Positions 36,070 to 45,234 of a stretch of DNA of 64,000 bases are shown in pieces. The stretch's first letter is position 1, and the number at the start of each line of letters is the position of its first letter. A program made the translations under genes and the position numbers. The notes beneath the pieces are model-generated. The model was not told the DNA's origin. It searched no databases and was given only the letters and a program-made list of their open reading frames with translations. This DNA is from Hafnia alvei (GTDB lineage: Bacteria; Pseudomonadota; Gammaproteobacteria; Enterobacterales; Enterobacteriaceae), in the NCBI RefSeq assembly GCF_964063325.1, contig NZ_OZ061315.1, positions 2,790,001-2,854,000 of the forward strand, written 5' to 3'.

Positions 36070-36579
36070 ATGAAAAAGAGCATTTTAACAACCGCTCTGC
36101 TACTTGTACCCTATTTGGCAATAGCTAATAGTGATTTGGCTCGTTCTGAAATATCCACAGGACTTAGTGATATTAACAGTAATTACAACCAAAGCACGGT
36201 GATTAATCAAATAGGAAGTGGTAATAGCGCATATTCAAATCAGCAAGGTATCAATAACCATGCGGTTATTGTTCAGCAAGGAAACGGAAACCAAGGCAGG
36301 ATCAATCAGTCCGGCAGCAATAACAATGCGTTAATTGCCCAGCGCGGAACAGGTAATTCTGCAGATATAACGCAGCTTAGCAGTAATAACACGGCTGTTA
36401 TTGCTCAACTAGGTAGTGGGAATAATGACACCATCATTCAAGACAGCTTTGGTAACTCTGCTTATATTCTTTCTCTCGGGAAAAACAATATAACGCAAAT
36501 TAACCAAACGGGCACAAACCGGTCCGCCGGCGTTGTGCAAAATGCATCAGGCATGGCCATTAGAGTTACACAGCATTAG
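36070..36579 (+). CDS. csgB: Curlin nucleator CsgB
   Basis: 169 residues, somewhat longer than E. coli CsgB (151). Signal peptide of about 20 residues, then at least five curlin repeats of the pattern (A/V)x(I/V)xQxGxGNxAxIxQ: VINQIGSGNSAYSNQ, VIVQQGNGNQGRINQ, LIAQRGTGNSADITQ, VIAQLGSGNNDTIIQ and YILSLGKNNITQINQ. Surface nucleator for CsgA amyloid. AGGA at 36058-36061 is the ribosome site. First gene of csgBAC. Confidence 0.94.
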   Translation: MKKSILTTALLLVPYLAIANSDLARSEISTGLSDINSNYNQSTVINQIGSGNSAYSNQQGINNHAVIVQQGNGNQGRINQSGSNNNALIAQRGTGNSADITQLSSNNTAVIAQLGSGNNDTIIQDSFGNSAYILSLGKNNITQINQTGTNRSAGVVQNASGMAIRVTQH

Positions 36580-36631
36580 TTATCGTTTATCTGATACACA
36601 CATCTGATTCTATAACCGACGGGGTAACATC

Positions 36632-37228
36632 ATGAATAAGTGGAAAATCATCGCCGCATCAAGTTTTGTCTTCGCCATGGGTAATGCAATGGCATTAACC
36701 AACCCGGCTTACGTATTCCAATTTACGCCTCAGACAGCCGCGTTGGGTGGAGAGGTTCAGGTATATCAGCAAGGGAGTAATAACTACTCTAACGTCAATC
36801 AAGACTCTGCTATTTTGTCCAAAACCTCGGTGTCACAATCGGGTGGTTTCCTTGGCGGTAGCAATAATAGCGCCACGGTCAATCAAAACGGGAATATCAG
36901 CTTGGTTGATATTAACCAAGTGGGCAACGGCCACTCTGCAACGTCGAGTCAAAATGGTGATTGGTCAGTGACCGAAGTTTCACAAAGCGGCCTCGTCGGT
37001 AACTCGGCGACAACCAGCCAAAACGGTGACTTCTCAAGAACCGCCGTATCGCAGTCTGGCCTTGGTTTAAACAACGCCGTCACTACGCAAAATGCTGATG
37101 CCGCCGTGATTGTTGTTCGCCAAAATGGTGCATCTAACTACGCCAACAGCAGCCAAAATGCTAACTTCTCCTATTCTAACGTCAACCAAATTGGCCTTGG
37201 CAACGTTTCCTTTGTAAGCCAGAACTGA
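36632..37228 (+). CDS. csgA: Major curlin subunit CsgA, with extra repeats
   Basis: 198 residues compared with 151 in E. coli. Signal peptide (about 1-21, ending MALTNPA), an N-terminal segment, then seven curlin-type repeats at roughly 43-57, 65-85, 93-107, 115-130, 138-153, 161-175 and 183-197, against the usual five. Linkers of the form QNGN, QNGD or QNAN join several repeats. It forms extracellular amyloid fibres. Position between csgB and csgC and the repeat chemistry support csgA even though the sequence is well diverged. Confidence 0.9.
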   Translation: MNKWKIIAASSFVFAMGNAMALTNPAYVFQFTPQTAALGGEVQVYQQGSNNYSNVNQDSAILSKTSVSQSGGFLGGSNNSATVNQNGNISLVDINQVGNGHSATSSQNGDWSVTEVSQSGLVGNSATTSQNGDFSRTAVSQSGLGLNNAVTTQNADAAVIVVRQNGASNYANSSQNANFSYSNVNQIGLGNVSFVSQN

Positions 37229-37245
37229 TTACGCCTCCATCCTAT

Positions 37246-37276
37246 AAAACAGGGCTATGCCCTGTTTTATTTTTTA
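37246..37276 (+). terminator. Terminator/attenuator between csgA and csgC
   Basis: AAACAGGGC / GCCCTGTTT hairpin with a 3-base loop followed by TATTTTTTA. It would lower csgC relative to csgBA. Confidence 0.75.
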
Positions 37277-37289
37277 TTCGGAGCCTTAA

Positions 37290-37619
37290 ATGCATACATT
37301 GCTTATCGCTTCTCTGCTATCCAACCAGCTTTGGTTTGATACTACGCAAGACGGCCAGTATTACGTCCTAACGCCCATGGCTTCTGTCGCGACGTCGTGC
37401 CTGTGTCATATTGGCGTTGATGTCATTCGCCGTGGCATCCATGGTGAAAGCACTTCGCGACAAAATGGCGTTATTCAGCTCATGGCGAATCAAAAGCAGG
37501 CTTTAGGCCAGATGAGTTTCCCCGTTCAGCAAGGAGACTGGCTGCAGGTCACTATTGTATTAACCGATGGGGATGCACTGCGGATTGAAAAGCGGGTTAT
37601 TCTGCCGGATAAAGTTTAA
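37290..37619 (+). CDS. csgC: Curli chaperone CsgC
   Basis: 109 residues. Starts MHTLLIASLLSNQLWFDTTQ, aligned with E. coli CsgC, and keeps the CLC redox-like motif in TSCLCHIGVDVIRRG. Periplasmic protein that blocks premature CsgA amyloid formation. Separated from csgA by a hairpin terminator, so expression is probably by read-through. Confidence 0.92.
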   Translation: MHTLLIASLLSNQLWFDTTQDGQYYVLTPMASVATSCLCHIGVDVIRRGIHGESTSRQNGVIQLMANQKQALGQMSFPVQQGDWLQVTIVLTDGDALRIEKRVILPDKV

Positions 37620-37640
37620 GACAATAGGCTTTGCTCCAAA

Positions 37641-37675
37641 TAAAAAAGGAAATGCCTGTTAAAGCATTCCCTTTC
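37641..37675 (-). terminator. Terminator of putP
   Basis: On the minus strand AAAGGGAATGC / GCATTTCCTTT (one mismatch) is followed by a T-run; it lies between convergent csgC and putP. Confidence 0.7.
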
Positions 37676-37703
37676 GTTAGCAACAGCGCATAATTCTTAA
37701 TGA

Positions 37704-39185
37704 TTAAACGGTTTTAAATTCCGCCTCAGCATCCGCAAAACGCGTTTGAATCGTTTGAGAAGGTGTTTTGCCCATCAGGCTCACCACCACGATGGCAACG
37801 CTGGCAAAAATAAAGCCAGGAATAATTTCATACAAATTAAACCAGCCATATTGTTTCCAGATAATGACCGTCGCCGCACCGATAATCATCCCCACCAGCG
37901 CGCCGTTACGGGTCATTCTCGACCACATCACCGAAATCAGCACCACCGGACCAAACGCCGCGCCAAAGCCCGCCCACGCATAGCTCACCAAACCTAATAC
38001 TCGGTTTTCAGGATTTGCCGCCAACGCAATCGCGATCAGCGCCACTAATAGCACCATTAAGCGTCCCACCCAAACCAGCTCGCGCTGAGAAGCTTTTTTG
38101 CGGAAGAAAGCCTTATATAAGTCTTCGGTTATCGCGCTAGAACACACTAGCAGCTGACAGCTTAACGTACTCATTACCGCAGCGAGAATGGCCGACAGCA
38201 ATATTCCCGCAATCCACGGGTTAAACAAGATCTTCGCTAGCTCGATAAACACACGTTCGCCGTTTTCAGAAACGGTTCCCGCTTGGCTTGGGTTATTCTC
38301 AAAATAGGCAATACCGAAGAAGCCAACCGCCACCGCGCCGCCTAAGCACAGAATCATCCATGTCATGCTGATCCGGCGTGCATTGCGAATGGTATGGTGT
38401 GAATCAGCCGCCATGAAGCGCGCCAAGATATGTGGCTGGCCAAAGTAGCCAAGACCCCATCCCATTAATGAGATAATCGCAATGAGATTCAGCCCCTTGA
38501 ACATATCGAGGTTTGCTGGATTTTTAGCCTCAATCACCAGCATCGACGTATCAATACCGCCCACGGCTAAAATAACGATAATCGGGGTTAAAATAAGGGC
38601 AAAAATCATCAGGCTGGCCTGAACCGTATCCGTCCAGCTGACGGCCAAGAAACCACCAATAAAGGTATAGATGATTGTTGCCGCCGCACCGGCCCACAGA
38701 GCCGTTTCGTAGCTCATTCCGAAGGTGCTTTCAAACAGACGAGCACCGGCCACAATGCCAGAAGCACAATAGATGGTGAAGAAAACTAAAATGACGATTG
38801 CAGAGATCACCCGCAGCAGCTTGCTAGTGTCTTCAAAGCGGCTGGTGAAATAATCCGGCAGCGTCAGGGCGTTGTTATTGGCCTCGGTGTGAACGCGCAA
38901 GCGCCCCGCCACCAGCTTCCAGTTCAGATACGCCCCCACGGTTAAACCAATGGCAATCCAGCTTTCAGAGATGCCTGAAAGATAAATCGCGCCGGGCAGC
39001 CCCATCAGCAGCCAGCCGCTCATATCGGAAGCCCCTGCCGACAGCGCAGTCACGACGCTACCTAAACTGCGTCCGCCCAAAATATAGTCATCAAAATTAT
39101 TCGTGGCGCGATAAGCCACTAAACCAATGACGATCATTCCCAAGATGTAGACCAAAAAGGTCACCAACATCGGTGTACTTATCAT
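37704..39185 (-). CDS. putP: Sodium/proline symporter
   Basis: 493 residues, SSS family with about 13 transmembrane helices. Starts MISTPMLVTFLVYILGMIVI; GGRSLGSVVTALSAGASDMSGWLLMGLPGA is the hallmark sodium/proline binding region. Inner-membrane uptake of proline that feeds PutA. Divergent from putA with PutA operators in the shared 499-base region. Confidence 0.96.
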   Translation of the reverse strand: MISTPMLVTFLVYILGMIVIGLVAYRATNNFDDYILGGRSLGSVVTALSAGASDMSGWLLMGLPGAIYLSGISESWIAIGLTVGAYLNWKLVAGRLRVHTEANNNALTLPDYFTSRFEDTSKLLRVISAIVILVFFTIYCASGIVAGARLFESTFGMSYETALWAGAAATIIYTFIGGFLAVSWTDTVQASLMIFALILTPIIVILAVGGIDTSMLVIEAKNPANLDMFKGLNLIAIISLMGWGLGYFGQPHILARFMAADSHHTIRNARRISMTWMILCLGGAVAVGFFGIAYFENNPSQAGTVSENGERVFIELAKILFNPWIAGILLSAILAAVMSTLSCQLLVCSSAITEDLYKAFFRKKASQRELVWVGRLMVLLVALIAIALAANPENRVLGLVSYAWAGFGAAFGPVVLISVMWSRMTRNGALVGMIIGAATVIIWKQYGWFNLYEIIPGFIFASVAIVVVSLMGKTPSQTIQTRFADAEAEFKTV

Positions 39186-39418
39186 GCAGGTGTCTCCGTA
39201 TTTTATTTATGCCCAGGACTCAGGCTTTTTTATGCAAATTATGTCGTTTTAAAAATCGGCCACATCGGAACGATGACATGGCCGAACCCCATCTCAAATA
39301 AAACCAATAAGGAAAATCTAAACGTCGGCATCTTATGAACAGGCGAGTTTCATTAACAAGTTTTTTAACTTAAAAGTTACACAAAGTTTACCACCCATCA
39401 CATTTTATGCGGTGAACG

Positions 39419-39426
39419 GTTGCAAC
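39419..39426. promoter_or_regulatory. PutA operator candidate
   Basis: GTTGCAAC palindrome, giving the GTTGCA core on both strands, about 230 bases upstream of putP. Confidence 0.5.
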
Positions 39427-39604
39427 TCAAATCCATTTGCATGCGCCAACGCAGATTGCACTGAAAAATATCCCTTTAAATTATAATGAATTATTTATCT
39501 TGTAGTGCAACCATCAAACTGACACCCCCTCATTGTTCGCATTCTATCCGTTAGCGCAAAACCTGCGCTATTTCACACATTGAACACTTAGACCATTTAA
39601 CAAG

Positions 39605-39622
39605 GTTGCACAAAGTTGCAAC
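39605..39622 (+). promoter_or_regulatory. Tandem PutA operator candidates near putA
   Basis: Two GTTGCA cores ten bases apart (39605-39610, 39615-39620), one helical turn, close to the putA start. Confidence 0.55.
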
Positions 39623-39684
39623 ATTCATCATGAACGGGATATGCTCAGGCTCTACCTTAAAAAAATAAAACGGAGTAGGACGGC

Positions 39685-42600
39685 ATGGGCACCACCACTA
39701 TGGGTGTAAAACTTGATGAAGCGACTCGAGATCGTATTAAAGCCGCCGCACAGCAAATCGATCGCACGCCGCATTGGGTTATCAAACAAGCCATTTTCAA
39801 TTATCTTGAGCGAGTAGAGAGCGGTAGCGCCCTACCAGAGCTCCCCCTCCCTGCTTCAGACACCGTTTCTAACGACACCGAAGAAAACATCGCGCCTCAG
39901 GAACAGCCGCTTCAGCCGTTCCTCGACTTTGCCGAACAAATTCTGCCGCAGTCGGTTTCGCGCTCCGCGATCACCGCTGCCTATCGTCGCCCGGAAAATG
40001 AAGCCGTTTCCATGCTGCTAGAACAAGCCCGCATGGCACCGGAGCTGGCACAGTCAACGCACCAGATGGCGTATAAAATCGCGGAAAAACTGCGTAACCA
40101 GAAAAGCGCTAACGGTCGCGCCGGTATAGTACAAAACCTATTGCAGGAATTTTCGCTCTCGTCGCAGGAAGGCGTGGCGCTGATGTGTTTAGCCGAGGCG
40201 TTGTTACGCATTCCCGATAAAGCCACGCGCGATGCGCTTATTCGCGACAAAATCAGCAACGGTAACTGGCATTCTCATCTTGGTCGCAGCCCATCGCTGT
40301 TTGTTAATGCCGCGACGTGGGGATTACTGCTGACCGGTCGCTTAGTGGCAACCCACAACGAATCTAATCTCTCGAGCTCACTTAACCGCATTATTGGCAA
40401 GAGCGGTGAACCGCTGATCCGCAAAGGTGTGGATATGGCGATGCGCTTGATGGGCGAGCAATTTGTCACGGGTGAGACCATTGCTGAAGCGCTGGCTAAC
40501 GCGCGTAAGCACGAAGATAAAGGCTTCCGTTACTCATACGATATGCTGGGTGAGGCCGCGCTGACCGAAGTCGACGCCCAACGCTATATGATTTCATACC
40601 AACAGGCGATCCACGCCATCGGCAAGGCGTCGAACGGACGCGGCATCTATGAAGGCCCAGGGATTTCAATCAAGCTTTCTGCCTTACATCCACGCTACAG
40701 CCGTGCGCAATACGAACGCATGATGGACGAGCTTTACCCTCGCCTTCTCTCTCTGACCTTACTGGCGCGCAGCTACGACATTGGTATTAATATTGATGCT
40801 GAAGAAGCCGACCGCCTTGAAATCTCGCTCGATTTGCTCGAGCGCTTATGCTTTGAGCCCGACCTCGCCGGTTGGAACGGCATTGGCTTCGTTATTCAGG
40901 CCTATCAAAAACGCTGTCCTGCGGTGATTGACTATGTGATCGATTTAGCACAGCGCAGCCATCGCCGTTTGATGATCCGTCTGGTGAAAGGTGCATACTG
41001 GGACAGCGAAATTAAACGCGCTCAGGTTGATGGACTGGAAGGCTATCCGGTGTACAGCCGCAAGGTGTATACCGATGTCTCTTATTTGGCCTGCGCCCGC
41101 AAGCTTCTTGGCGTTCCTAACGCCATATATCCCCAGTTTGCTACCCATAACGCCCATACGTTGTCGGCCATTTATCATTTGGCAGGACAAAACTACTATC
41201 CGGGTCAGTATGAATTCCAATGTCTGCATGGCATGGGTGAACCGCTATACGATCAGGTCGTCGGGAAAATTGCCGACGGAAAATTCAACCGTCCTTGCCG
41301 TATTTATGCACCGGTCGGCACGCACGAAACCCTGCTGGCCTATTTGGTTCGTCGCCTATTAGAAAACGGAGCGAATACCTCATTTGTTAACCGCATTGCC
41401 GATACCACGCTGCCGTTAGACGAACTGGTTGCCGATCCGGTATCCGCCGTTGAAGCCATGGCGGCCAAAGAAGGCGCGGTAGGTCTGCCACATCCACGTA
41501 TTCCATCACCGCGTGGGCTTTACGGTGAAGACCGCCGCAATTCACGCGGTTTAGACCTCTCCAACGAACAACGTTTAGCGTCGCTTTCCAGCGCATTGCT
41601 CAGCAGCGCCAGCACGCCTTGGGTCTGCACGCCCATCATTGAAGGCGATGTATCGAGTCAAGAACAGCCTCAGGCCGTGATTAACCCGGCCGAGCCCCGT
41701 GACGTTGTTGGTTATGTCACTCCATCTAGCGATGCCGATGTTGAGACCGCATTGACTAGCGCCGTCGGCGCAGGGCCAATCTGGTTCTCAACGCCTCCAG
41801 CACAGCGTGCTGCCGTCTTAGAACGCGCTGCCGACTTAATGGAAGACCAGTTACAAAGCCTGTTAGGCCTATTGGCGCGTGAGGCCGGAAAAACATTCAA
41901 TAACGCCATTGCCGAAGTGCGCGAAGCGGTTGATTTCCTACGCTATTACGCTCAGCAGGTCCGTAATGATTTTGCTAACGATACACACCGCCCGCTGGGG
42001 CCCGTAGTTTGCATCAGCCCGTGGAACTTCCCTCTGGCAATCTTCACCGGACAAGTCGCCGCGGCATTAGCTGCAGGTAACAGCGTATTGGCCAAACCTG
42101 CCGAACAAACGCCGCTGGTTGCCGCACAGGCCGTACGCATCTTGCTAGACGCCGGTGTGCCTGCTGGCGTTCTGCAGCTATTGCCAGGTGAAGGTGAAAC
42201 CGTGGGTGCCAAGTTAGTGGGCGATAGCCGCGTGCGTGGCGTGATGTTTACCGGTTCCACCGCCGTTGCCGGTCTATTGCAGCGTAATATTTCAGGCCGC
42301 TTGGATCCTCAGGGTCGCACCACGCCGCTGATTGCCGAAACCGGTGGTTTGAATGCGATGATCGTCGACTCATCGGCGCTTACTGAGCAAGTGGTTACCG
42401 ACGTGGTCGCCTCGGCGTTTGATAGCGCCGGTCAACGTTGCTCTGCGCTACGCATTCTGTGCGTCCAAGAAGACATCGCCGATCACACCCTACAAATGCT
42501 GCGTGGCGCGATGGCGGAATGCCGAATGGGCAATCCTGAACGCCTCTCAACCGATATCGGCCCGGTGATTGACGCTGAAGCCAAAGAGAATATTGACCGC

Positions 42601-43659
42601 CATATTCAAACAATGCGTGCCAAAGGGCGCGATGTTTATCAGGCCGCCTTTGACCATTCACAGGATAGCCAAGAGTGGCAACGTGGCACCTTCGTTAAAC
42701 CTACGCTGATTGAGCTTGAAAGCTTTGATGAACTTGAGCAGGAAGTGTTTGGGCCGGTGCTCCATGTGGTTCGCTACAACCGTCAGAATCTTGACGCGCT
42801 GATTGAGCAAATCAATGCGGCAGGTTATGGCTTAACGTTAGGCATTCATACTCGCATCGACGAAACCATCATTAAAGTCACCGAGCAGGCTAAAGTCGGT
42901 AACCAGTACGTGAACCGTAATATGGTCGGCGCGGTAGTCGGTGTGCAACCCTTCGGCGGAGAAGGTCTCTCGGGCACGGGGCCAAAAGCCGGCGGGCCGC
43001 TGTATGTTTATCGTCTGCTGTCTAGCCGCCCTAACGACGCCGTATGCCGTACTCTGGCACGCCACGACGGCGATCAAAACATCGACACCACGCAACGCCA
43101 GCCGCTATTGACCGCTCATCAGGCGCTCTTAACGTGGGCACAACAAGAGAAAATGACCGAGCTTGCTCAGCATTGCCAAGAGTTTGGTGATTGGTCACAA
43201 GGTGGCACGGTTCGTTTGCTACAAGGCCCAACCGGCGAACGCAATACCTACGCCCTGCTGCCACGTGAGCGCGTGCTGTGCCTCTTCAGCAATGAGCAGG
43301 ATGCCTTAATTCAGTTAGCCGCCGTGCTTGCGGTAGGCAGCCGAGTTCAATGGATCGACAGCGAGGTTCAGCGCACGCTATATCGCCGCTTGCCAGCAGC
43401 CATACAGCAACAGATTAACGTGGCTAAATCATGGGATGCCGACGGCGTAGAGTTTGATGCTGTTATCTATCACGGTGACTCCGATCAGCTCCGTAGCCTG
43501 TGTGAGCAAATCGCCGAACGTCCGGGAGCCATTGTCTCCGTGCAAGGTTTCTCGCACGGTGAAACGGGAATTTTGCTCGAACGCCTGCTATTAGAACGTT
43601 CGCTGAGCGTGAATACCGCCGCTGCGGGGGGAAATGCGAGTTTAATGACTATAGGATAA
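39685..43659 (+). CDS. putA: Trifunctional proline utilisation protein PutA
   Basis: 1324 residues. An N-terminal ribbon-helix-helix repressor domain (MGTTTMGVKLDEATRDRIK, residues 1-47), a FAD proline dehydrogenase domain (about 260-610; VKGAYWDSEIKRAQ, GIGFVIQAYQKRC), a P5C dehydrogenase domain (about 650-1130; CISPWNFPLAIFTG, and the catalytic Cys in SAGQRCSALR) and a C-terminal ALDH-like tail. Oxidises proline to glutamate at the membrane and represses put when not bound to substrate. Start chosen from the RHH match. Confidence 0.97.
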   Translation: MGTTTMGVKLDEATRDRIKAAAQQIDRTPHWVIKQAIFNYLERVESGSALPELPLPASDTVSNDTEENIAPQEQPLQPFLDFAEQILPQSVSRSAITAAYRRPENEAVSMLLEQARMAPELAQSTHQMAYKIAEKLRNQKSANGRAGIVQNLLQEFSLSSQEGVALMCLAEALLRIPDKATRDALIRDKISNGNWHSHLGRSPSLFVNAATWGLLLTGRLVATHNESNLSSSLNRIIGKSGEPLIRKGVDMAMRLMGEQFVTGETIAEALANARKHEDKGFRYSYDMLGEAALTEVDAQRYMISYQQAIHAIGKASNGRGIYEGPGISIKLSALHPRYSRAQYERMMDELYPRLLSLTLLARSYDIGINIDAEEADRLEISLDLLERLCFEPDLAGWNGIGFVIQAYQKRCPAVIDYVIDLAQRSHRRLMIRLVKGAYWDSEIKRAQVDGLEGYPVYSRKVYTDVSYLACARKLLGVPNAIYPQFATHNAHTLSAIYHLAGQNYYPGQYEFQCLHGMGEPLYDQVVGKIADGKFNRPCRIYAPVGTHETLLAYLVRRLLENGANTSFVNRIADTTLPLDELVADPVSAVEAMAAKEGAVGLPHPRIPSPRGLYGEDRRNSRGLDLSNEQRLASLSSALLSSASTPWVCTPIIEGDVSSQEQPQAVINPAEPRDVVGYVTPSSDADVETALTSAVGAGPIWFSTPPAQRAAVLERAADLMEDQLQSLLGLLAREAGKTFNNAIAEVREAVDFLRYYAQQVRNDFANDTHRPLGPVVCISPWNFPLAIFTGQVAAALAAGNSVLAKPAEQTPLVAAQAVRILLDAGVPAGVLQLLPGEGETVGAKLVGDSRVRGVMFTGSTAVAGLLQRNISGRLDPQGRTTPLIAETGGLNAMIVDSSALTEQVVTDVVASAFDSAGQRCSALRILCVQEDIADHTLQMLRGAMAECRMGNPERLSTDIGPVIDAEAKENIDRHIQTMRAKGRDVYQAAFDHSQDSQEWQRGTFVKPTLIELESFDELEQEVFGPVLHVVRYNRQNLDALIEQINAAGYGLTLGIHTRIDETIIKVTEQAKVGNQYVNRNMVGAVVGVQPFGGEGLSGTGPKAGGPLYVYRLLSSRPNDAVCRTLARHDGDQNIDTTQRQPLLTAHQALLTWAQQEKMTELAQHCQEFGDWSQGGTVRLLQGPTGERNTYALLPRERVLCLFSNEQDALIQLAAVLAVGSRVQWIDSEVQRTLYRRLPAAIQQQINVAKSWDADGVEFDAVIYHGDSDQLRSLCEQIAERPGAIVSVQGFSHGETGILLERLLLERSLSVNTAAAGGNASLMTIG

Positions 43660-43672
43660 TGATGGTGAGTTC

Positions 43673-43722
43673 GGTGTAAGGTTACGTCCGGTGTAAGGTT
43701 TTGGCCGGTGTAAGTTACGTCC
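43673..43722 (+). repeat. 17-bp tandem repeat, three copies, after putA
   Basis: GGTGTAAGGTTACGTCC (43673-43689), GGTGTAAGGTTTTGGCC (43690-43706) and GGTGTAAG-TTACGTCC (43707-43722) follow the putA stop directly. Related degenerate copies with the GTAAGGTTTCG core lie after fliK at 62310-62400. Confidence 0.75.
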
Positions 43723-43757
43723 GCCTAATGCACAATTTCTCACATAGGCATTGTGCG

Positions 43758-44160
43758 GGCGTCCGTGTTAGGGGGCCAATCGCCGCCCCCTAACAACCCG
43801 GCTTGGCACCGTTCTTCAGCCTGCTTCGCAGGTTCCCTCATCTCGTCATTCCGGCTTTAACGGAGCGAGCGACAATCGGCATCCATGCCTCCGTCGCTCT
43901 TTTGCCGACGTCCAGTCGGCAAATCCTAGCCTGCATTCCTCTATTCGGCTGAAGAACAACGTGCCGGAAAAGGTCAAAATCAAATTCAAAAGATTTTATT
44001 TGTTTATGTATTGGGAGAAAGAGCAACGCTAACAGGATGTTAGCGTTAGGGGAGGAGGCGCCAAGGATGGCGCATGCCGACCCGGCGCGGAGATGGCGTC
44101 TCGGATAAAAGCGCGCGAGTGCAGAGACCACGCGCTGGTGGTCTCTGCCCGTACGCCTTC
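43758..44160 (+). repeat. Dispersed intergenic repeat, copy A
   Basis: Block 43758-43978 (221 bp) reads as the reverse complement of 62696-62916, with roughly nine in ten positions the same by eye and no length change. A second shared block, 44093-44120, reads as the reverse complement of 62476-62503 and is followed by a hairpin (GCAGAGACCA / TGGTCTCTGC, 44121-44148) in the same place as in copy B, then the CGCCTTC end. It opens with a GTTAGGGGGC / GCCCCCTAAC hairpin (43767-43794). A reading frame through it (ending MPIVARSVKAGMTR on the minus strand) has a cognate in copy B but no gene-like start. Non-coding mobile-like repeat of unknown type. Confidence 0.8.
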
Positions 44161-44247
44161 ACCCATGCGGCATTGAAACTCGATATAGACAGGCGGGCGG
44201 AATGTTTAACCGTTGTGACATAAATGTCTAGCGAACGAAACCATCAC

Positions 44248-45030
44248 TCAAATATAACTCAGCGGCTCATCCACTAACTTCTCCCCTAAAAACTTCTCCA
44301 AAAACAGCTTGGTTCTTGGGTGTTGGGGATGAGCAAACAGCTCTTTCGCCGCGCCTTGCTCTACGATCCGGCCTTCGTCCATAAAAATAGCTCGGTTGGC
44401 AACGTCACGGGCAAAACTCATTTCGTGGGTCACGATCACCATAGTGCGATTTTCTTCTGCCAGCGCACGGATGGTGCTTAACACTTCGCCCACTAGCTCA
44501 GGATCCAGCGCCGACGTTGGCTCATCAAATAGGATCACTTCAGGCTGCATAGCCAGCGCACGGGCTATCGCCACACGCTGCTGCTGCCCACCCGATAAAC
44601 GCTTAGGGAAAGCATCTTCTTTGCCCTTCAAACCGACTTTAGCCAGCAATTCACGCGCTCGCGCAATCACCACGTCGCGCTTTTCCCCCTTCACCACCAC
44701 CGGACCTTCAATGATATTTTCCAATACCGTGCGGTGTGGGAACAGGTTGAAGTTTTGGAATACAAAACCCACTTCCTGGCGAAGTTTCCGAATCGCCGCT
44801 TTCTGGCGGCCCAAAGGCTGATCGCCATGAATAGTGACATCGCCGACTTGAATCGTGCCGCCGTCAGGCTCTTCTAATAAATTAATACTACGCAGCAGGG
44901 TCGTTTTACCTGAGCCGCTTGGCCCAATAATCGCAACCACCTCACCCTTTTCAACCGTCAGATCAACGCCGTGCAGTACGGTGTTTCCGTTAAAGGATTT
45001 TGTCAGATTTTTTACTTCAATAGTGCTCAC
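44248..45030 (-). CDS. tcyN: Cystine/diaminopimelate ABC transporter ATPase TcyN
   Basis: 260 residues. Polar amino-acid uptake ATPase: Walker A GPSGSGKTTLLR, Q-loop FQNFNLFPHRTVLEN, signature LSGGQQQRVAIARAL, Walker B VILFDEPTSALDPE, and switch His in VTHEMSFA. Closest to E. coli TcyN (YecC) by the long shared core; the C-terminal extension (EKLVDEPLSYI) is extra. Its partners tcyJ (fliY), dcyD and tcyL, which lie between fliZ and tcyN in E. coli, are absent here. A terminator separates it from fliZ. Confidence 0.85.
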   Translation of the reverse strand: MSTIEVKNLTKSFNGNTVLHGVDLTVEKGEVVAIIGPSGSGKTTLLRSINLLEEPDGGTIQVGDVTIHGDQPLGRQKAAIRKLRQEVGFVFQNFNLFPHRTVLENIIEGPVVVKGEKRDVVIARARELLAKVGLKGKEDAFPKRLSGGQQQRVAIARALAMQPEVILFDEPTSALDPELVGEVLSTIRALAEENRTMVIVTHEMSFARDVANRAIFMDEGRIVEQGAAKELFAHPQHPRTKLFLEKFLGEKLVDEPLSYI

Positions 45031-45186
45031 TGTAGCTCCTAAACGGATAGGCCTAAAATTAATACCTTACGGGGAGGGATAGCGCCATATTGGCCGCATT
45101 CACCCGATATAACCGCAACTGTAGCAACTCAACGCGATGAATAAAAAATTTTGCCGGAATAAGGTTAGATTGATATGGAATAAAAA

Positions 45187-45222
45187 ACAAAAAAGCCACC
45201 GCATAACGATGGCTTTTTTATT
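45187..45222. terminator. Terminator between fliZ and tcyN
   Basis: AAAAAAGCCA / TGGCTTTTTT hairpin with runs on both sides. It ends the fliAZ transcript and insulates tcyN. Confidence 0.8.
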
Positions 45223-45234
45223 CTGACAAAGAGG

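Larger units (their letters stand above)
39186..39684. promoter_or_regulatory. putP/putA control region
   Basis: 499 bases between divergent genes. GTTGCA, the core of the E. coli PutA operator, occurs at 39419-39424 (as part of palindromic GTTGCAAC), 39605-39610 and 39615-39620, and as TGCAAC on the other strand at 39506-39511. Autorepression of both genes by PutA in the absence of proline is inferred from these. Confidence 0.65.

Noticed and set aside
43838..44131. 97-codon minus-strand frame inside dispersed repeat copy A, with a cognate in copy B (62621-62836)
   Set aside because: The shared end reflects the shared DNA; the N-terminal halves differ, there is no good ribosome site, and in copy B the frame begins inside the heptamer arrays.
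43758..44160. Insertion sequence or prophage remnant
   Set aside because: No transposase, integrase, target duplication or terminal inverted repeats flanking a gene; the hairpins are internal.
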